A stretch of DNA of 64,000 bases from Propioniciclava flava (GTDB lineage Bacteria > Actinomycetota > Actinomycetes > Propionibacteriales > Propionibacteriaceae). The notes under the pieces were generated by a model. The model saw nothing but the letters and a program-made list of their open reading frames with translations, was not told where the DNA came from and did no database searches. The stretch lies in assembly GCF_004126535.1 (NCBI RefSeq), contig NZ_PPCV01000005.1:205883-269882 (forward strand). Direction: 5' to 3'. The position numbers and the translations under genes were made by a program. Positions 47,493-61,689 of the stretch are shown one piece after another (position 1 is the first letter of the stretch; each line of letters opens with the position of its first letter).

Positions 47493-47687
47493 ATGCCGAA
47501 GATGAAGACCCACTCGGGTGCCAAGAAGCGGTTCCGGGTCACCGGAAGCGGCAAGATCATGCGCCGTCAGGCGGGCAAGATGCACCTGAACGAGCACAAG
47601 CCCACCAAGCGCACCCGCCGGTTGAGCGGCGATGTCGTGCTCAGCGCGGCCGACGTCAAGACGGCGCGCAAGCTGCTCGGCAAGTGA
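47493..47687 (+). CDS. rpmI: 50S ribosomal protein L35
   Basis: This is a 64-residue basic protein of the large subunit, beginning [21 protein letters not shown] and continuing [21 protein letters not shown]. It occupies its universal position between infC and rplT, and a purine-rich AGAAAGAGAG precedes ATG 47493. Confidence 0.97.
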   Translation: MPKMKTHSGAKKRFRVTGSGKIMRRQAGKMHLNEHKPTKRTRRLSGDVVLSAADVKTARKLLGK

Positions 47688-47728
47688 GCCGAACCACCCA
47701 CTAGGCATTTCAACAAGGAGATTCGATC

Positions 47729-48094
47729 ATGGCACGCGTCAAGCGCGCAGTGAACGCGACGAAGAAGCGTCGCGAGGTTCTGGACCAGGCGTCCGGTTAC
47801 CGGGGGCAGCGTTCGCGCCTCTACCGCAAGGCGAAGGAGCAGCTGCTCCACAGCGCGACCTACAGCTACGCGCACCGCAAGGACAAGAAGGGCGACTTCC
47901 GTTCCTTGTGGATCCAGCGGATCAACGCGGCTGCCCGCGCCAACGGCATGACGTACAACCGATTTATCTCGGGCCTCAAGGCCGCTGGCGTTGAGGTTGA
48001 CCGCAAGATCCTCGCGGATCTGGCCGTGACCGACGAGAGCACGTTCGCGTCGTTGGTCGAGTTGGCCAAGGCGAACCAGCCTGCGGCTGCCTGA
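47729..48094 (+). CDS. rplT: 50S ribosomal protein L20
   Basis: L20 is an early assembly protein of the 50S subunit and in several bacteria represses the infC-rpmI-rplT operon by binding the leader. This 121-residue copy has [33 protein letters not shown] and [25 protein letters not shown] lies 9-10 nt before ATG 47729. A hairpin follows, closing the operon. Confidence 0.97.
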   Translation: MARVKRAVNATKKRREVLDQASGYRGQRSRLYRKAKEQLLHSATYSYAHRKDKKGDFRSLWIQRINAAARANGMTYNRFISGLKAAGVEVDRKILADLAVTDESTFASLVELAKANQPAAA

Positions 48095-48114
48095 GAGGGC
48101 ACTTCTCGACGCTG

Positions 48115-48149
48115 CGCGGCAGCCCCGGCCACGGCTGGGTGCTGCCGCG
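48115..48149 (+). terminator. Terminator after rplT
   Basis: CGCGGCAGC (48115-48123) and GCTGCCGCG (48141-48149) form a perfect 9-bp stem that can extend inward through CCC/GGG. Confidence 0.65.
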
Positions 48150-48219
48150 TTCGCGTCCCCACAGGGCTTGCTTCAAGGCTCTGTTGGTGCGGTAGTGATG
48201 GTGAGAGGAAGGAACGGCC

Positions 48220-49041
48220 ATGACGCAGGATCGTCTGGAACTCGATGAGGCCAGTAAGTCCGTGTTGCGGGAGTCGCGCGCGTTGTTGCGCGGCAAAGAG
48301 CGACGCGCGCAGGGCCGTTTCCTTGTGGAGGGGCGCCAGGCAGTGCGGGAGGCGCTGCGCGGTGACGCCGTGGTCTCTCGGCTGTTCGTCCGTTGGGACA
48401 GCGCCCGTGACAACCGCGATCTCATCGACCTGGCGCGCTCTGGCGGGGTTCCGGTCCACGGTGTGAGCGAGCAGAACCTCGCCACGATGTCAGACACGGT
48501 GACCCCGCAAGGTGTCATCGCTGTTGCGGGCTCCATCGACGTTCCCCTGGAGCAGGCGCTGAGCGGGGCTCCCCGGCTGGTGGTCGTGTGCGACCAGATC
48601 CGTGATCCGGGTAATGCTGGCACCGTCATCCGGTGCGCCGACGCCTTCGGAGCCGACGCCGTGGTGATGTCGACCGATTCGGTTGACCTGCACAACCCGA
48701 AGGTGGTTCGTGCGAGCGTGGGCAGCATCTTTCATCTGCCGATCGTTGTGGGGGTCGAGTTCTCTGGTGCGCTGCAAGCGTGCCGTGACGCGGGCCTGCA
48801 GGTCTTCGCGACCGATGGCGAGGCGGAAGCCACCTTGGTGGATCTGGGAGCCGAGTTGGCCGCGCCCACAGCGTGGGTGATGGGCAACGAGGCGTGGGGT
48901 CTGCCCGATGAGCATCGTGAACTCGCCGACCGGGCGGTGGCCGTTCCCCTGTACGGTCATGCTGAATCTCTCAACTTGGCGACGGCCGCCGCCATCTGTC
49001 TCTACACCTCCGCCAGCACGCAACGCGCAACCGGACACTGA
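48220..49041 (+). CDS. TrmH-family (SpoU) RNA 2'-O-methyltransferase
   Basis: This 273-residue SPOUT-class methyltransferase has an N-terminal substrate-binding domain (GRFLVEGRQAVREAL) and the three SpoU motifs. These are DQIRDPGNAGTVIRCADAFG, the WVMGNEAWGLPDE region and VPLYGHAESLNLATAAAICLY. The family methylates ribose in 23S rRNA or tRNA, and some members confer resistance to antibiotics such as thiostrepton. Which nucleotide is modified is not visible. AGGAAGGAA precedes ATG 48220. It sits between rplT and pheS, its usual actinobacterial place. Confidence 0.9.
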   Translation: MTQDRLELDEASKSVLRESRALLRGKERRAQGRFLVEGRQAVREALRGDAVVSRLFVRWDSARDNRDLIDLARSGGVPVHGVSEQNLATMSDTVTPQGVIAVAGSIDVPLEQALSGAPRLVVVCDQIRDPGNAGTVIRCADAFGADAVVMSTDSVDLHNPKVVRASVGSIFHLPIVVGVEFSGALQACRDAGLQVFATDGEAEATLVDLGAELAAPTAWVMGNEAWGLPDEHRELADRAVAVPLYGHAESLNLATAAAICLYTSASTQRATGH

Positions 49042-49058
49042 ACCGACAAGGAGGGCCC

Positions 49059-50168
49059 ATGTCAGGGCCGAATGACAACTACGATCCCAAGCAAGTGGCC
49101 GCGTTGAGCGCCGAAGCGTTGGAGGCGATGGTCGCCGACGCTGAGGCAGCCTTCGCCGCCGCGACCACCACCGCTGACCTGAAGGCGGCACGGCTTGCCC
49201 ACGTGGGCGAGAAGTCGCCCATCGCGTTGGCGAACCGCGAGATCGGTGCGCTGCCTCCCGCCGCGCGCAAGGACGCCGGACAGCGGATGGGGCGCGCCCG
49301 GGGGCAGCTCAACGCGGCGTTGGCGGCCCGTCAAGCCGACGTCGAGTCCGCCGAACTGGAGGCGGCCCTGGCGTCGGAGTCGGTGGACGTGACGCTGCCG
49401 GTCGCCTTGGCACCCGAGGGTGCCATCCACCCGATCACCGGGCTGATGGACCTCATGTCGGACGTGTTCGTCGCCATGGGCTGGGAGGTCGCAGAAGGGC
49501 CGGAGGTCGAGGCCGAGTGGCTGAACTTCGATGCCCTCAACATCGGACGCGATCACCCCGCCCGGGGGGAGTCCGACACGATCTTCGTCGCCCCGGCCGG
49601 GGTTCACCGCGTCCTACGGACCCACACGTCACCGGTGCAGATCCGTTCGCTGCTGGAGCGTCCGTTGCCCGTCTACGTCGTGTGCCCTGGCACCGTGTAC
49701 CGGGCCGATGAGTTCGATGCCACGCACGTGCCGGTGTTCCATCAGATCGAGGGCCTCGTCGTGGACAAGGGCATCACCATGGCTCACCTGAAGGGGACCC
49801 TGGACCACCTCGCCCAAGCGATGTTCGGTGATGTCCGGACGCGTTTTCGCCCCAACTACTTCCCGTTCACTGAGCCCAGCGCCGAGATGGACCTGGAGTG
49901 CTTCGTCTGTCACGGGGCTTCCGTGGGGAACCCCGACGCCCCCTGCCGGACCTGCCGCAGCGAGGGCTGGATCGAATGGGGCGGCTGTGGCGTCGTCAAC
50001 CCGCGCGTCCTGACGGCTGCCGGAATCGACCCGGAGGAGTACACCGGTTTCGCCTTCGGGATGGGGATCGAACGCACCTTGATGTTCCGCAATAACGCCG
50101 CTGACATGCGCGACATGGTCGAAGGAGATGTCCGGTTCAGCCGGGCGCTGAAGGGAGAGGCCCGATGA
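49059..50168 (+). CDS. pheS: Phenylalanyl-tRNA synthetase alpha subunit
   Basis: PheS is the catalytic subunit of the alpha2-beta2 enzyme. This 369-residue protein has an N-terminal coiled-coil tRNA-binding arm (about residues 1-100) and then the class II core. Motif 2 is in RAVYR-like VCPGTVYRADEFDATHVPVFHQIEG, FRPNYFPFTEPSAEMDLEC follows, and motif 3 is GFAFGMGIERTLM. GGAGGG precedes ATG 49059. The stop overlaps pheT by ATGA, coupling equal synthesis of both subunits. Confidence 0.97.
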   Translation: MSGPNDNYDPKQVAALSAEALEAMVADAEAAFAAATTTADLKAARLAHVGEKSPIALANREIGALPPAARKDAGQRMGRARGQLNAALAARQADVESAELEAALASESVDVTLPVALAPEGAIHPITGLMDLMSDVFVAMGWEVAEGPEVEAEWLNFDALNIGRDHPARGESDTIFVAPAGVHRVLRTHTSPVQIRSLLERPLPVYVVCPGTVYRADEFDATHVPVFHQIEGLVVDKGITMAHLKGTLDHLAQAMFGDVRTRFRPNYFPFTEPSAEMDLECFVCHGASVGNPDAPCRTCRSEGWIEWGGCGVVNPRVLTAAGIDPEEYTGFAFGMGIERTLMFRNNAADMRDMVEGDVRFSRALKGEAR

Positions 50169-52723
50169 GGGCGACGAAGAGCTGGATCGCCGAATACGCC
50201 GCGCTTCCCGACGATCTCAGCGGGCGTGACCTCGGCGAGGCCTTGGTGCGCGCTGGCCTGGAAGTCGAATCCGTCGAGACGATCGGTGGGGACGTCAGCG
50301 GTCCGGTCGTGATCGGCCGCGTCCTCGGGTTCGTGGAAGAGCCGCAGAAGAACGGCAAGGTCATCCGCTGGTGCCATGTCGACGCCGGGGCGCAGCATGC
50401 CCCCCAGGACGCGCCCGCTCCGCTGGAGCGTGGGGGGATCACCGCCCCGCTTCAGGGGGAGGACGGCCCCTATTGGCCGCGCGGGATCGTGTGTGGGGCG
50501 AGCAACTTCAACCCCGAGGATCGGGTGGTCGTCGCCCTCCCGGGCAGCGAACTGCCCGGTGGTTTCGCTATCGCCTCCCGCAAGACCTATGGCCACATGT
50601 CTGACGGAATGATCTGCGCCGAAGACGAACTGGGTCTGGGCTCGGATCATCAGGGCATCATCGTGCTCCCGAGCACCGACGCGGAGGGTGTTGCCTGGAC
50701 GATCGGCGCGGGCGCGCTGGACGCCATGGGCGTGGTGGACGACGTCTTGGAGATGCCCATCACCTCCGACATGGGGTACTGCCTGTCGGTGCGCGGGTTG
50801 GCCCGTGAGGCCGCCCAATCCCTCGACGTCGCTTTCACCGATGTGGTGTCGCTCCCGACGCCCGCCGCGCATGCGGACGGCTACCCGGTGCGCTTGGAGA
50901 CCCCCGCCAGCGGGCTGTTCGTCGCGCTCACGGTGGAGGGGTTCGATCCGAGCGCCGCAACACCGGACTGGATGCGGCAGCGTCTCACCGCGGCAGGGAT
51001 GCGCTCGCTGTCCCTGAGCATCGATGTGTCGAACTACGTGATGCTGGAGACCGGCCAACCGAATCACTGCTACGACGCGGACGCCCTGCGTGGCCCCCTC
51101 GTGGTGCGCACGGCCGCCGCAGGCGAGCATCTGGTGACCTTGGACGACGTCGATCGGACCTTGGACCTGGCCGACGTGGTCATCGCCGATGATCGAGGCC
51201 CGATCGGTCTGGCGGGCATCATGGGTGGCCAGGACACCGAACTGCGCGACACCACGACCCGCATCGTGATCGAGGCTGCGCACTTCGACCCGGTGACGGT
51301 GGCTCGGTCATCGCGGCGTCACAAGCTCAGCAGCGAGGCTTCCCGTCGTTTCGAACGCTGGGTCGACCCGGGGGCGGCCTACAGTGCGGCTCGCCGCGTG
51401 GCCGATCTTTTGATCGAGTTGGGCGGGGGAGCCTTGGTGGCTGAGACGGTTGCCGGAGCGGTCCCGACGATGCCGACGCAACGCATCGAGGTGGGGTTGC
51501 CCGAACGCGTCCTGGGAATGCCGATCCCCGCAACGACGGTGGTGGAGGTCTTGCGTCGCTCAGGGGTCGAGGTGACCGATGAGGGCGCAGCGCTGACGCT
51601 GGTGCCGCCGACGTGGCGGTTCGACCTGGTCGATGCCTACGACTATGTCGAGGAGGTCGGCATCAAGGTCGGATTCGACCACTTGCCGTCCGTGGTGCCG
51701 CCCGCACCCGTGGGCGGCGGCCTCACCCGCGAGCAGATGGCCCGGCGTGCCCTCCTGCGCGCTCTGGCTGCCGCCGGTTTCGTGGAGGTGCTCACGTTCC
51801 CGTGGGCATCGGAGGCCGACCTGGATGCCCTGGGCTTGGACGCGAGCGACGAACGACGCGCCACCGTCCGCCTGGTCAACCCGTTGGCGGACACGGCGCC
51901 CCTGCTGCGCACGAGCCTGCTGCCGGGCCTGTTCGGCGCCGCGCAGCGCAACGCGTCGCGCGGCGTCGACGACATCGCCTTGATGGAGATCGGCCGCGTG
52001 TTCTTCACCTCCGGCGATGCGGCATCACCGGAGCCCGGCGTCAGCGAACGCCCCAGCGATGCCGTGCTCGACGAGATCGCCGCGACGTTGCCGCAGCAGC
52101 CGCGTCACCTCGGTGCCGTGGTGGCCGGGGCGTGGCGTCCGGCCGGGTGGCAAGGGCCTGCGGAGCCTGCAGGTTGGCAGCAGGTGTTCGGGTTGGCGGA
52201 GTTGGCGGCACGTACCGTCGGCGTGTCATTGGAGCGGCGTCCGGCGACGCGTGCGCCCTGGCATCCCGGGCGTTGCGCGGCGCTCGTCGTGGACGGTCAG
52301 GTGGTCGGCTATGCCGGCGAGTTGCACCCCGCCGTCATCAAGGCGTTCTCGCTCCCGGCGCGCACGGCGGCGCTGGAACTCGACGTGGATGCGCTGATTG
52401 CTGGCGTCGGTGGCCCCGGGTCCCTGCCTCTGGTCTCGGGTCATCCGGTCGCCAAGGAAGACATCGCCTTGGTCGTCGACGAGGCGGTGACCGCCGCCCA
52501 GGTGGAGTCGGCGATCACCGCGGGTGCAGGCGAACTGCTCGAGTCGGCGACCCTGTTCGACATCTATCGGGGCGTCCCGGTGCCAGCGGGCAAGAAGTCG
52601 ATGGCGTTTGCTCTGCGCTTCCGCGCTCAGGATCGGACGCTGACCGCCGAGGAGGTCGCGCTCGCCCGTGAGGCGGCGATCACCGCTGCCGGACAGGTGG
52701 GGGCAACGCTTCGCGCTGAGTGA
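50165..52723 (+). CDS. pheT: Phenylalanyl-tRNA synthetase beta subunit
   Basis: PheT is the 852-residue structural and editing subunit. It has an EMAPII-like tRNA-binding domain (about residues 40-150), the B3/B4 editing region with VMLETGQPNHCYDAD, the B5 domain, the catalytic-like core and a C-terminal FDX-ACB domain (SLPLVSGHPVAKEDIALVVDE, FDIYRGVPVPAGKKSMAFALRFRA). It is translationally coupled to pheS. A hairpin follows at 52740-52775. Confidence 0.97.
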   Translation: MRATKSWIAEYAALPDDLSGRDLGEALVRAGLEVESVETIGGDVSGPVVIGRVLGFVEEPQKNGKVIRWCHVDAGAQHAPQDAPAPLERGGITAPLQGEDGPYWPRGIVCGASNFNPEDRVVVALPGSELPGGFAIASRKTYGHMSDGMICAEDELGLGSDHQGIIVLPSTDAEGVAWTIGAGALDAMGVVDDVLEMPITSDMGYCLSVRGLAREAAQSLDVAFTDVVSLPTPAAHADGYPVRLETPASGLFVALTVEGFDPSAATPDWMRQRLTAAGMRSLSLSIDVSNYVMLETGQPNHCYDADALRGPLVVRTAAAGEHLVTLDDVDRTLDLADVVIADDRGPIGLAGIMGGQDTELRDTTTRIVIEAAHFDPVTVARSSRRHKLSSEASRRFERWVDPGAAYSAARRVADLLIELGGGALVAETVAGAVPTMPTQRIEVGLPERVLGMPIPATTVVEVLRRSGVEVTDEGAALTLVPPTWRFDLVDAYDYVEEVGIKVGFDHLPSVVPPAPVGGGLTREQMARRALLRALAAAGFVEVLTFPWASEADLDALGLDASDERRATVRLVNPLADTAPLLRTSLLPGLFGAAQRNASRGVDDIALMEIGRVFFTSGDAASPEPGVSERPSDAVLDEIAATLPQQPRHLGAVVAGAWRPAGWQGPAEPAGWQQVFGLAELAARTVGVSLERRPATRAPWHPGRCAALVVDGQVVGYAGELHPAVIKAFSLPARTAALELDVDALIAGVGGPGSLPLVSGHPVAKEDIALVVDEAVTAAQVESAITAGAGELLESATLFDIYRGVPVPAGKKSMAFALRFRAQDRTLTAEEVALAREAAITAAGQVGATLRAE

Positions 52724-52739
52724 GCGTCGTGTGCTGAAC

Positions 52740-52775
52740 CCGGGGGTCTCGTCTGCGTGTAGGCGGGGCCCCCGG
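52740..52775 (+). terminator. Terminator-like hairpin after pheT
   Basis: CCGGGGG (52740-52746) pairs with CCCCCGG (52769-52775); within the loop CGTCT and AGGCG can pair with one wobble. There is no T-run. Confidence 0.5.
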
Positions 52776-52840
52776 CGTCGGGTCAGGGTGCGGTGGTGCG
52801 CGTCCGGGTGTCGCGTACCGCGTGAGAGCATGGGAGGGAT

Positions 52841-55366
52841 ATGACGATCCTGGATTACGTGCCGTCCGCCGGGCACCGAGACGACCCCGACGCCGTGTTC
52901 GAGCGGTTCAGTGCGTGGGCCGGACGCGACGGGCTTTCCCTGTACCCGCACCAGGACGAGGCGCTGATCGAGATTCTCAGCGGGGCGAACGTCGTGGTGA
53001 CCACCCCCACCGGTTCTGGGAAGTCACTGATCGCCACCGGGGCCCACTTCGCGGCCCTCAACTCCGGTCGTCGCAGCTACTACACCGCTCCGATCAAGGC
53101 CTTGGTGAGCGAGAAGTTCTTTGCTTTGGTGGACGCGTTCGGCGCCGAGAATGTGGGCATGGTCACCGGGGACGCCTCGGTGAACCCCGAGGCGCCCATC
53201 GTGTGCTGCACAGCGGAGATTCTGGCCAACATCGCCTTGCGCGAAGGCCACGACGCTGAGGTCGGGCTGGTGATCATGGACGAGTTCCACTTCATCGCTG
53301 ACCCCGATCGCGGCTGGGCCTGGCATGTGCCGCTGGTGGAGTTGCCGCAGACCCAGTTCGTCATCATGTCGGCCACGCTGGGGGACGTGACCCGCTTGGC
53401 GGACAGCCTGACCGAGTCGACCGGCCGGGAAACGGCCGTGATCGGTGGCGTCACGCGTCCGGTGCCGTTGACGTTTTCATGGTCGCTGGAGCCCATTCAT
53501 GAGACCATCGCGAACCTCGTAGCGACCCATCAAGCCCCGGTCTACGTCGTCCACGGCACGCAAGCTGCGGCCGTCGAACGCGCTCAGGCTTTGCTGAGTC
53601 AAGGAGTCTCGGGGGCCGCTCACCGCGAGGAACTCGCCGATGAACTGCGCGGGTTCGCGTTCGCGTCCGGCTTCGGACAGAGCCTGGCCAAGCTGCTGCG
53701 GGCTGGCATCGGGGTGCACCATGCGGGAATGCTGCCGCGCTACCGCCGCCTCGTGGAGCGGCTCGCGCAGCGAGGCCTGCTAGGGGTGATCTGCGGGACG
53801 GATACGCTCGGGGTCGGGATCAATGTTCCGATCCGGACAGTGTTGTTCAGTGCGCTGACGAAGTTCGACGGACGCCGCCAGCGGGTGCTGCGCAGCCGCG
53901 AATTCCACCAGATCGCCGGGCGGGCAGGTCGCGCCGGGTACGACACGGTCGGTTACGTCGTCGCACAGGCCCCTGAGCACGAGGTCGAGAACGCCCGCAT
54001 CGTGGCGAAGTTCGCCGACGACCCCAAGAAGCTACGGTCGGTTCGCCGCAAGAAGCCGCCGGAAGGATTCGTCAACTACACCGAGGCGACCTTCGCCAAG
54101 CTCATCGAATCCGAGCCGGAGGAACTACACCCTCGACTCAAGATCACCCACGGGCTGTTGCTGAACCTGCTGCAACGCGACGAGGACACCGGGGCGGCCG
54201 TGGTGCACCTGATCGATTCGATTCACCCCGACGCGACCACGAGGCGCCGACTCATCCGCCGAGCCGCGCAGTTGGCGCGATCACTCGTCCGAGCGGGCGT
54301 CGTCGAGCGGTTGGAGCATCCCACCGCGGGTGGGCGCCGGTATGCGGTCGCCGTCGACCTGCAGCGGGATTTCGCGCTCAACCAGCCGCTGTCGGCCTTC
54401 GCCCTGGCGGTCATCGAGACGCTGGATATGGAGACCCCCACCTACGCGTTGGATGTGGTCAGCGTCATCGAGGCGACGCTGGAGGATCCGATGGTGATCT
54501 TGCTGCAGCAGCAGTTCACGGCACGGGGTGAGGCCGTGGGGGAGATGAAGGCGGACGGCCTGGAGTATGAGGAGCGGATGGCCGCGTTGGAGGAGGTCAC
54601 CTGGCCCAAGCCGCTGGCCGACCTGCTGACGCACACCCACCAGGTGTATGCCGCAGCTCATCCGTGGTTGTCGGAGACTCCGGTGAAGCCGAAGTCGGTC
54701 GTCCGCGACATGTATGAGCGGGGCATGCGCTTTGGGGAGTTCGTCGCCCACTACAAGGTGCAACGCAGCGAGGGGCTGTTGCTGAGGTACCTTTCGGACG
54801 CCTACCGCGCGCTTCGGCAAACGGTGCCCGAAGCCTCACGCACAGACGAACTGGCCGACCTCATCGCGTGGCTGGGCGAGGTGACCAGGCTGGTCGACTC
54901 CTCGTTGATTGATGAGTGGAACCGGTTGGCGTCCTTGTCGGCCAGCGACACTGCCGAGCCCGATGCCCCCAGTGAACCCTCGCGTCCGGTGACCGGAAAC
55001 GAGCGAGCCTTCACGGTGATGGTGCGTAACGCGTTGTGGCGTCGCATCGAGTTGATGGCCAGCGATGACGTGGAGGCGCTGGCGAGCTTGGAGACGGCGC
55101 AGCCGGTCGTGATGACGCGTCCGCGGTGGGATGAGGCCCTGGGGGACTACTGGGATGAGCACGATGAGATCGGCACGGATCAGGACGCTCGTGGACCTGC
55201 CTTCTTCGCGGTGAGCAAGCGTGATCGAACGTGGCAGGTACGCCAGATCGTCGCCGACCCGGCGGGCAACCGGGACTGGGCTCTCCATGCATGGGTCGAT
55301 CTCGATGAGTGCGACGCGGCGGGAGACCTCGTCTTGCATGTGACGGATTTCTCGCGTCAGGACTGA
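52841..55366 (+). CDS. Ski2-like DEAD/DEAH-box helicase with DUF3516 domain
   Basis: This 841-residue superfamily 2 helicase is conserved in actinobacteria. Helicase motifs are Walker A TTPTGSGKSLIATGA (about residue 50), VIMDEFHFI (DEFH box), IMSATLGD and QIAGRAGRAGYDTVG. From about residue 400 on it carries the DUF3516-type C-terminal region (PPEGFVNYTEATFAKLIESEPEELHPRLKI), which is found with this helicase. The architecture resembles RNA-processing Ski2/Mtr4-type or DNA-repair helicases; its role is not established. ATG 52841 is preceded by GGGAGGGAT. Confidence 0.9.
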   Translation: MTILDYVPSAGHRDDPDAVFERFSAWAGRDGLSLYPHQDEALIEILSGANVVVTTPTGSGKSLIATGAHFAALNSGRRSYYTAPIKALVSEKFFALVDAFGAENVGMVTGDASVNPEAPIVCCTAEILANIALREGHDAEVGLVIMDEFHFIADPDRGWAWHVPLVELPQTQFVIMSATLGDVTRLADSLTESTGRETAVIGGVTRPVPLTFSWSLEPIHETIANLVATHQAPVYVVHGTQAAAVERAQALLSQGVSGAAHREELADELRGFAFASGFGQSLAKLLRAGIGVHHAGMLPRYRRLVERLAQRGLLGVICGTDTLGVGINVPIRTVLFSALTKFDGRRQRVLRSREFHQIAGRAGRAGYDTVGYVVAQAPEHEVENARIVAKFADDPKKLRSVRRKKPPEGFVNYTEATFAKLIESEPEELHPRLKITHGLLLNLLQRDEDTGAAVVHLIDSIHPDATTRRRLIRRAAQLARSLVRAGVVERLEHPTAGGRRYAVAVDLQRDFALNQPLSAFALAVIETLDMETPTYALDVVSVIEATLEDPMVILLQQQFTARGEAVGEMKADGLEYEERMAALEEVTWPKPLADLLTHTHQVYAAAHPWLSETPVKPKSVVRDMYERGMRFGEFVAHYKVQRSEGLLLRYLSDAYRALRQTVPEASRTDELADLIAWLGEVTRLVDSSLIDEWNRLASLSASDTAEPDAPSEPSRPVTGNERAFTVMVRNALWRRIELMASDDVEALASLETAQPVVMTRPRWDEALGDYWDEHDEIGTDQDARGPAFFAVSKRDRTWQVRQIVADPAGNRDWALHAWVDLDECDAAGDLVLHVTDFSRQD

Positions 55367-55412
55367 TCCCTGCGGGGCAGTGTGGCGGGGCGTGGACACA
55401 CCGAGCGCCGGT

Positions 55413-57623
<2,211 letters not shown>

Positions 57624-57627
<4 letters not shown>

Positions 57628-58526
57628 GCCCGATGACCACACGCACGGCGCAACTGCAAAGCGAGATCTATACCAAGGCCGGGACCCTCATCGAGGCGTT
57701 GCCCTGGCTGGAGAAGTACGCCGGGAAGACCGTGGTGATCAAGTACGGCGGCAATGCCATGACCAGCCCCGAGTTGAAGAAGGCGTTCGTCGAGGACGTC
57801 GTGTTCCTGCGCCAGTGCGGGGTGCGTCCGGTCGTCGTGCATGGGGGCGGGCCGCAGATCAACGCGATGCTGCGACGCCTCGACATTCCCTCGGAGTTCC
57901 AGGGAGGGCTGCGGGTCACCACCCCTGAGGCGATGGAAGTCGTCCGGATGGTGCTCGTGGGTCAGGTGGGCCGCGAGTTGGTCGGGTTGCTGAACGTGCA
58001 CGGGCCCCTCGCCATCGGGATGTCCGGCGAGGATGCCGGCTTGTTCACCGCGCAGCGGCGGGGGACTCTCGTTGATGGGCACACCGTCGATCTGGGACGC
58101 GTCGGCGAGGTCGTCGACGTCAACACGGGGGCGATCGCCGACCTCATTGAGGCCGGACGCATCCCCGTTGTCGCCAGCGTCGCTCCGGATGCGCATGGGT
58201 CGGTGCTCAACGTGAACGCCGATACCGCCGCGGCCGCCTTGGCTGCAGCACTGGACGCGGCACGCCTGCTGGTCTTGACCGACGTGGAGGGGCTGTACAG
58301 CAATTGGCCTGACACGAGCGAGATCATCGCCTCCATCACGACGACGGAACTGCGGGCGATTCTGCCGTCGCTCGCCTCCGGCATGATCCCGAAGATGGAG
58401 GCCTGCTTGGAGGCAGTGGAGGCCGGCGTGCCGTTGGCGACGATTGTGGATGGACGCCGACCGCACTCGTTGCTGTTGGAGATTTTCACAGACGAAGGAG
58501 TCGGAACGATGGTGGTTCCCGCATGA
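57624..58526 (+). CDS. argB: Acetylglutamate kinase
   Basis: ArgB phosphorylates N-acetylglutamate, usually the feedback-inhibited step. This 300-residue amino-acid kinase has [46 protein letters not shown] and [12 protein letters not shown]. The N-terminal ~25 residues before the kinase core form the kinked helix found in arginine-sensitive hexameric ArgB, so feedback inhibition by arginine is likely. It is coupled on both sides by ATGA overlaps. Confidence 0.96.
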
Positions 58527-59682
58527 GCACAATGATGGAGCGGTACGGCACCGCGATGATCAAGGCATTCGGGACCCCGCAGCGCGTCCTGGTCCGCGGC
58601 GAGGGCCCCTACGTGTGGGACGCGGAGGGAACCCGCTACCTGGATCTTTTGGGCGGAATCGCCGTCAACGCGCTGGGACATTGCCATCCGCGTCTGGTGG
58701 CGGCGATCGCTGAGCAGGCCGCGACGCTGATGCATGTCTCGAACCTGTTCACGACTCCGCAGCAGATCGAGTTGGCCGAAAGGCTTGATGCGCTTGTGGG
58801 TGGCGGACGGCATGCTCGGACGTTCCTGACGAACTCCGGCTCGGAGGCGAATGAGGCGGCGCTGAAGATCACGCGCCTCACTGGTCGCCACAAGATCATC
58901 GCCATGGAGGGGTCCTTCCATGGCCGGACGCTGGGTGCTTTGTCGCTGACCGCGACCGCGAAGTACCGCTTGCCCTTCGAGCCGCTCCCGGCGGGGGTGA
59001 CCTGGGTTCCCTATGGTGATGCCGACGCGTTGGCGGCAGCGCTGGACGACGAGACGGCCGCGGTGATTCTGGAGCCGATCCAGGGCGAGAACGGGGTGGT
59101 GGAGCCACCTGCGGGTTACCTGCAGTTTGCTCGGGAGCAATGCGACGCGCACGGTGCGCTGCTGTGGTTCGACGAGGTGCAGACGGGGATGGGACGCACC
59201 GGGGCGTGGCTGGAATCCGCAGCCCAGGGTGTCCAGGGTGATCTGGTCACGTTCGCCAAGGGGCTCGGCGGAGGCTTCCCCATCGGCGCTTGCGTGGCCG
59301 TGGGGCAGGCGGCTGATCTGATCCAGCCGGGGCAGCACGGGACGACGTTTGGTGGCAACCCGCTGGCCTCTCATGCGGCGTTGACGGTGTTGGACATCAT
59401 CGAGTCCGAGGGGCTCTTGCTGCATGCGGAGCGCACGGGAGCGTGGCTGGCGTCCTCGATCGAGGCTGTGGGCTTGCCGCAGATTGATCATGTGCGGGGG
59501 CGGGGCCTGCTGCGGGGCGTCGTGCTGACCGAGCCGATTAGCGCCGATATTGCCCGGCGGGCGCTGGAGCGCGGGTTTATCGTCAATGCTCCGCGTCCGG
59601 ATGTGCTGCGTTTGGCGCCGCCGTTGATCGTCACCACCGATGATCTTCAGCCGTTCATTGACGCCTTGCCGGATCTGGTGGC

Positions 59683-59686
<4 letters not shown>
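58523..59686 (+). CDS. argD: Acetylornithine aminotransferase
   Basis: ArgD is a PLP enzyme converting N-acetylglutamate semialdehyde to N-acetylornithine. It is 387 residues, class III fold: [49 protein letters not shown], and the PLP lysine in [14 protein letters not shown]. It is followed directly by argR (GTGA overlap) rather than by argF, which usually stands between them. Confidence 0.96.
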
Positions 59687-61598
<1,912 letters not shown>

Positions 61599-61689
61599 GC
61601 AGCCCCCGCCCTTGGGTCACGGGGCAGGGTCTGGGTTCTGCGGTGGCGTCGTGCCGCAGGGCGCAAGGCCCTCCGCTAGGTTGGAGGGC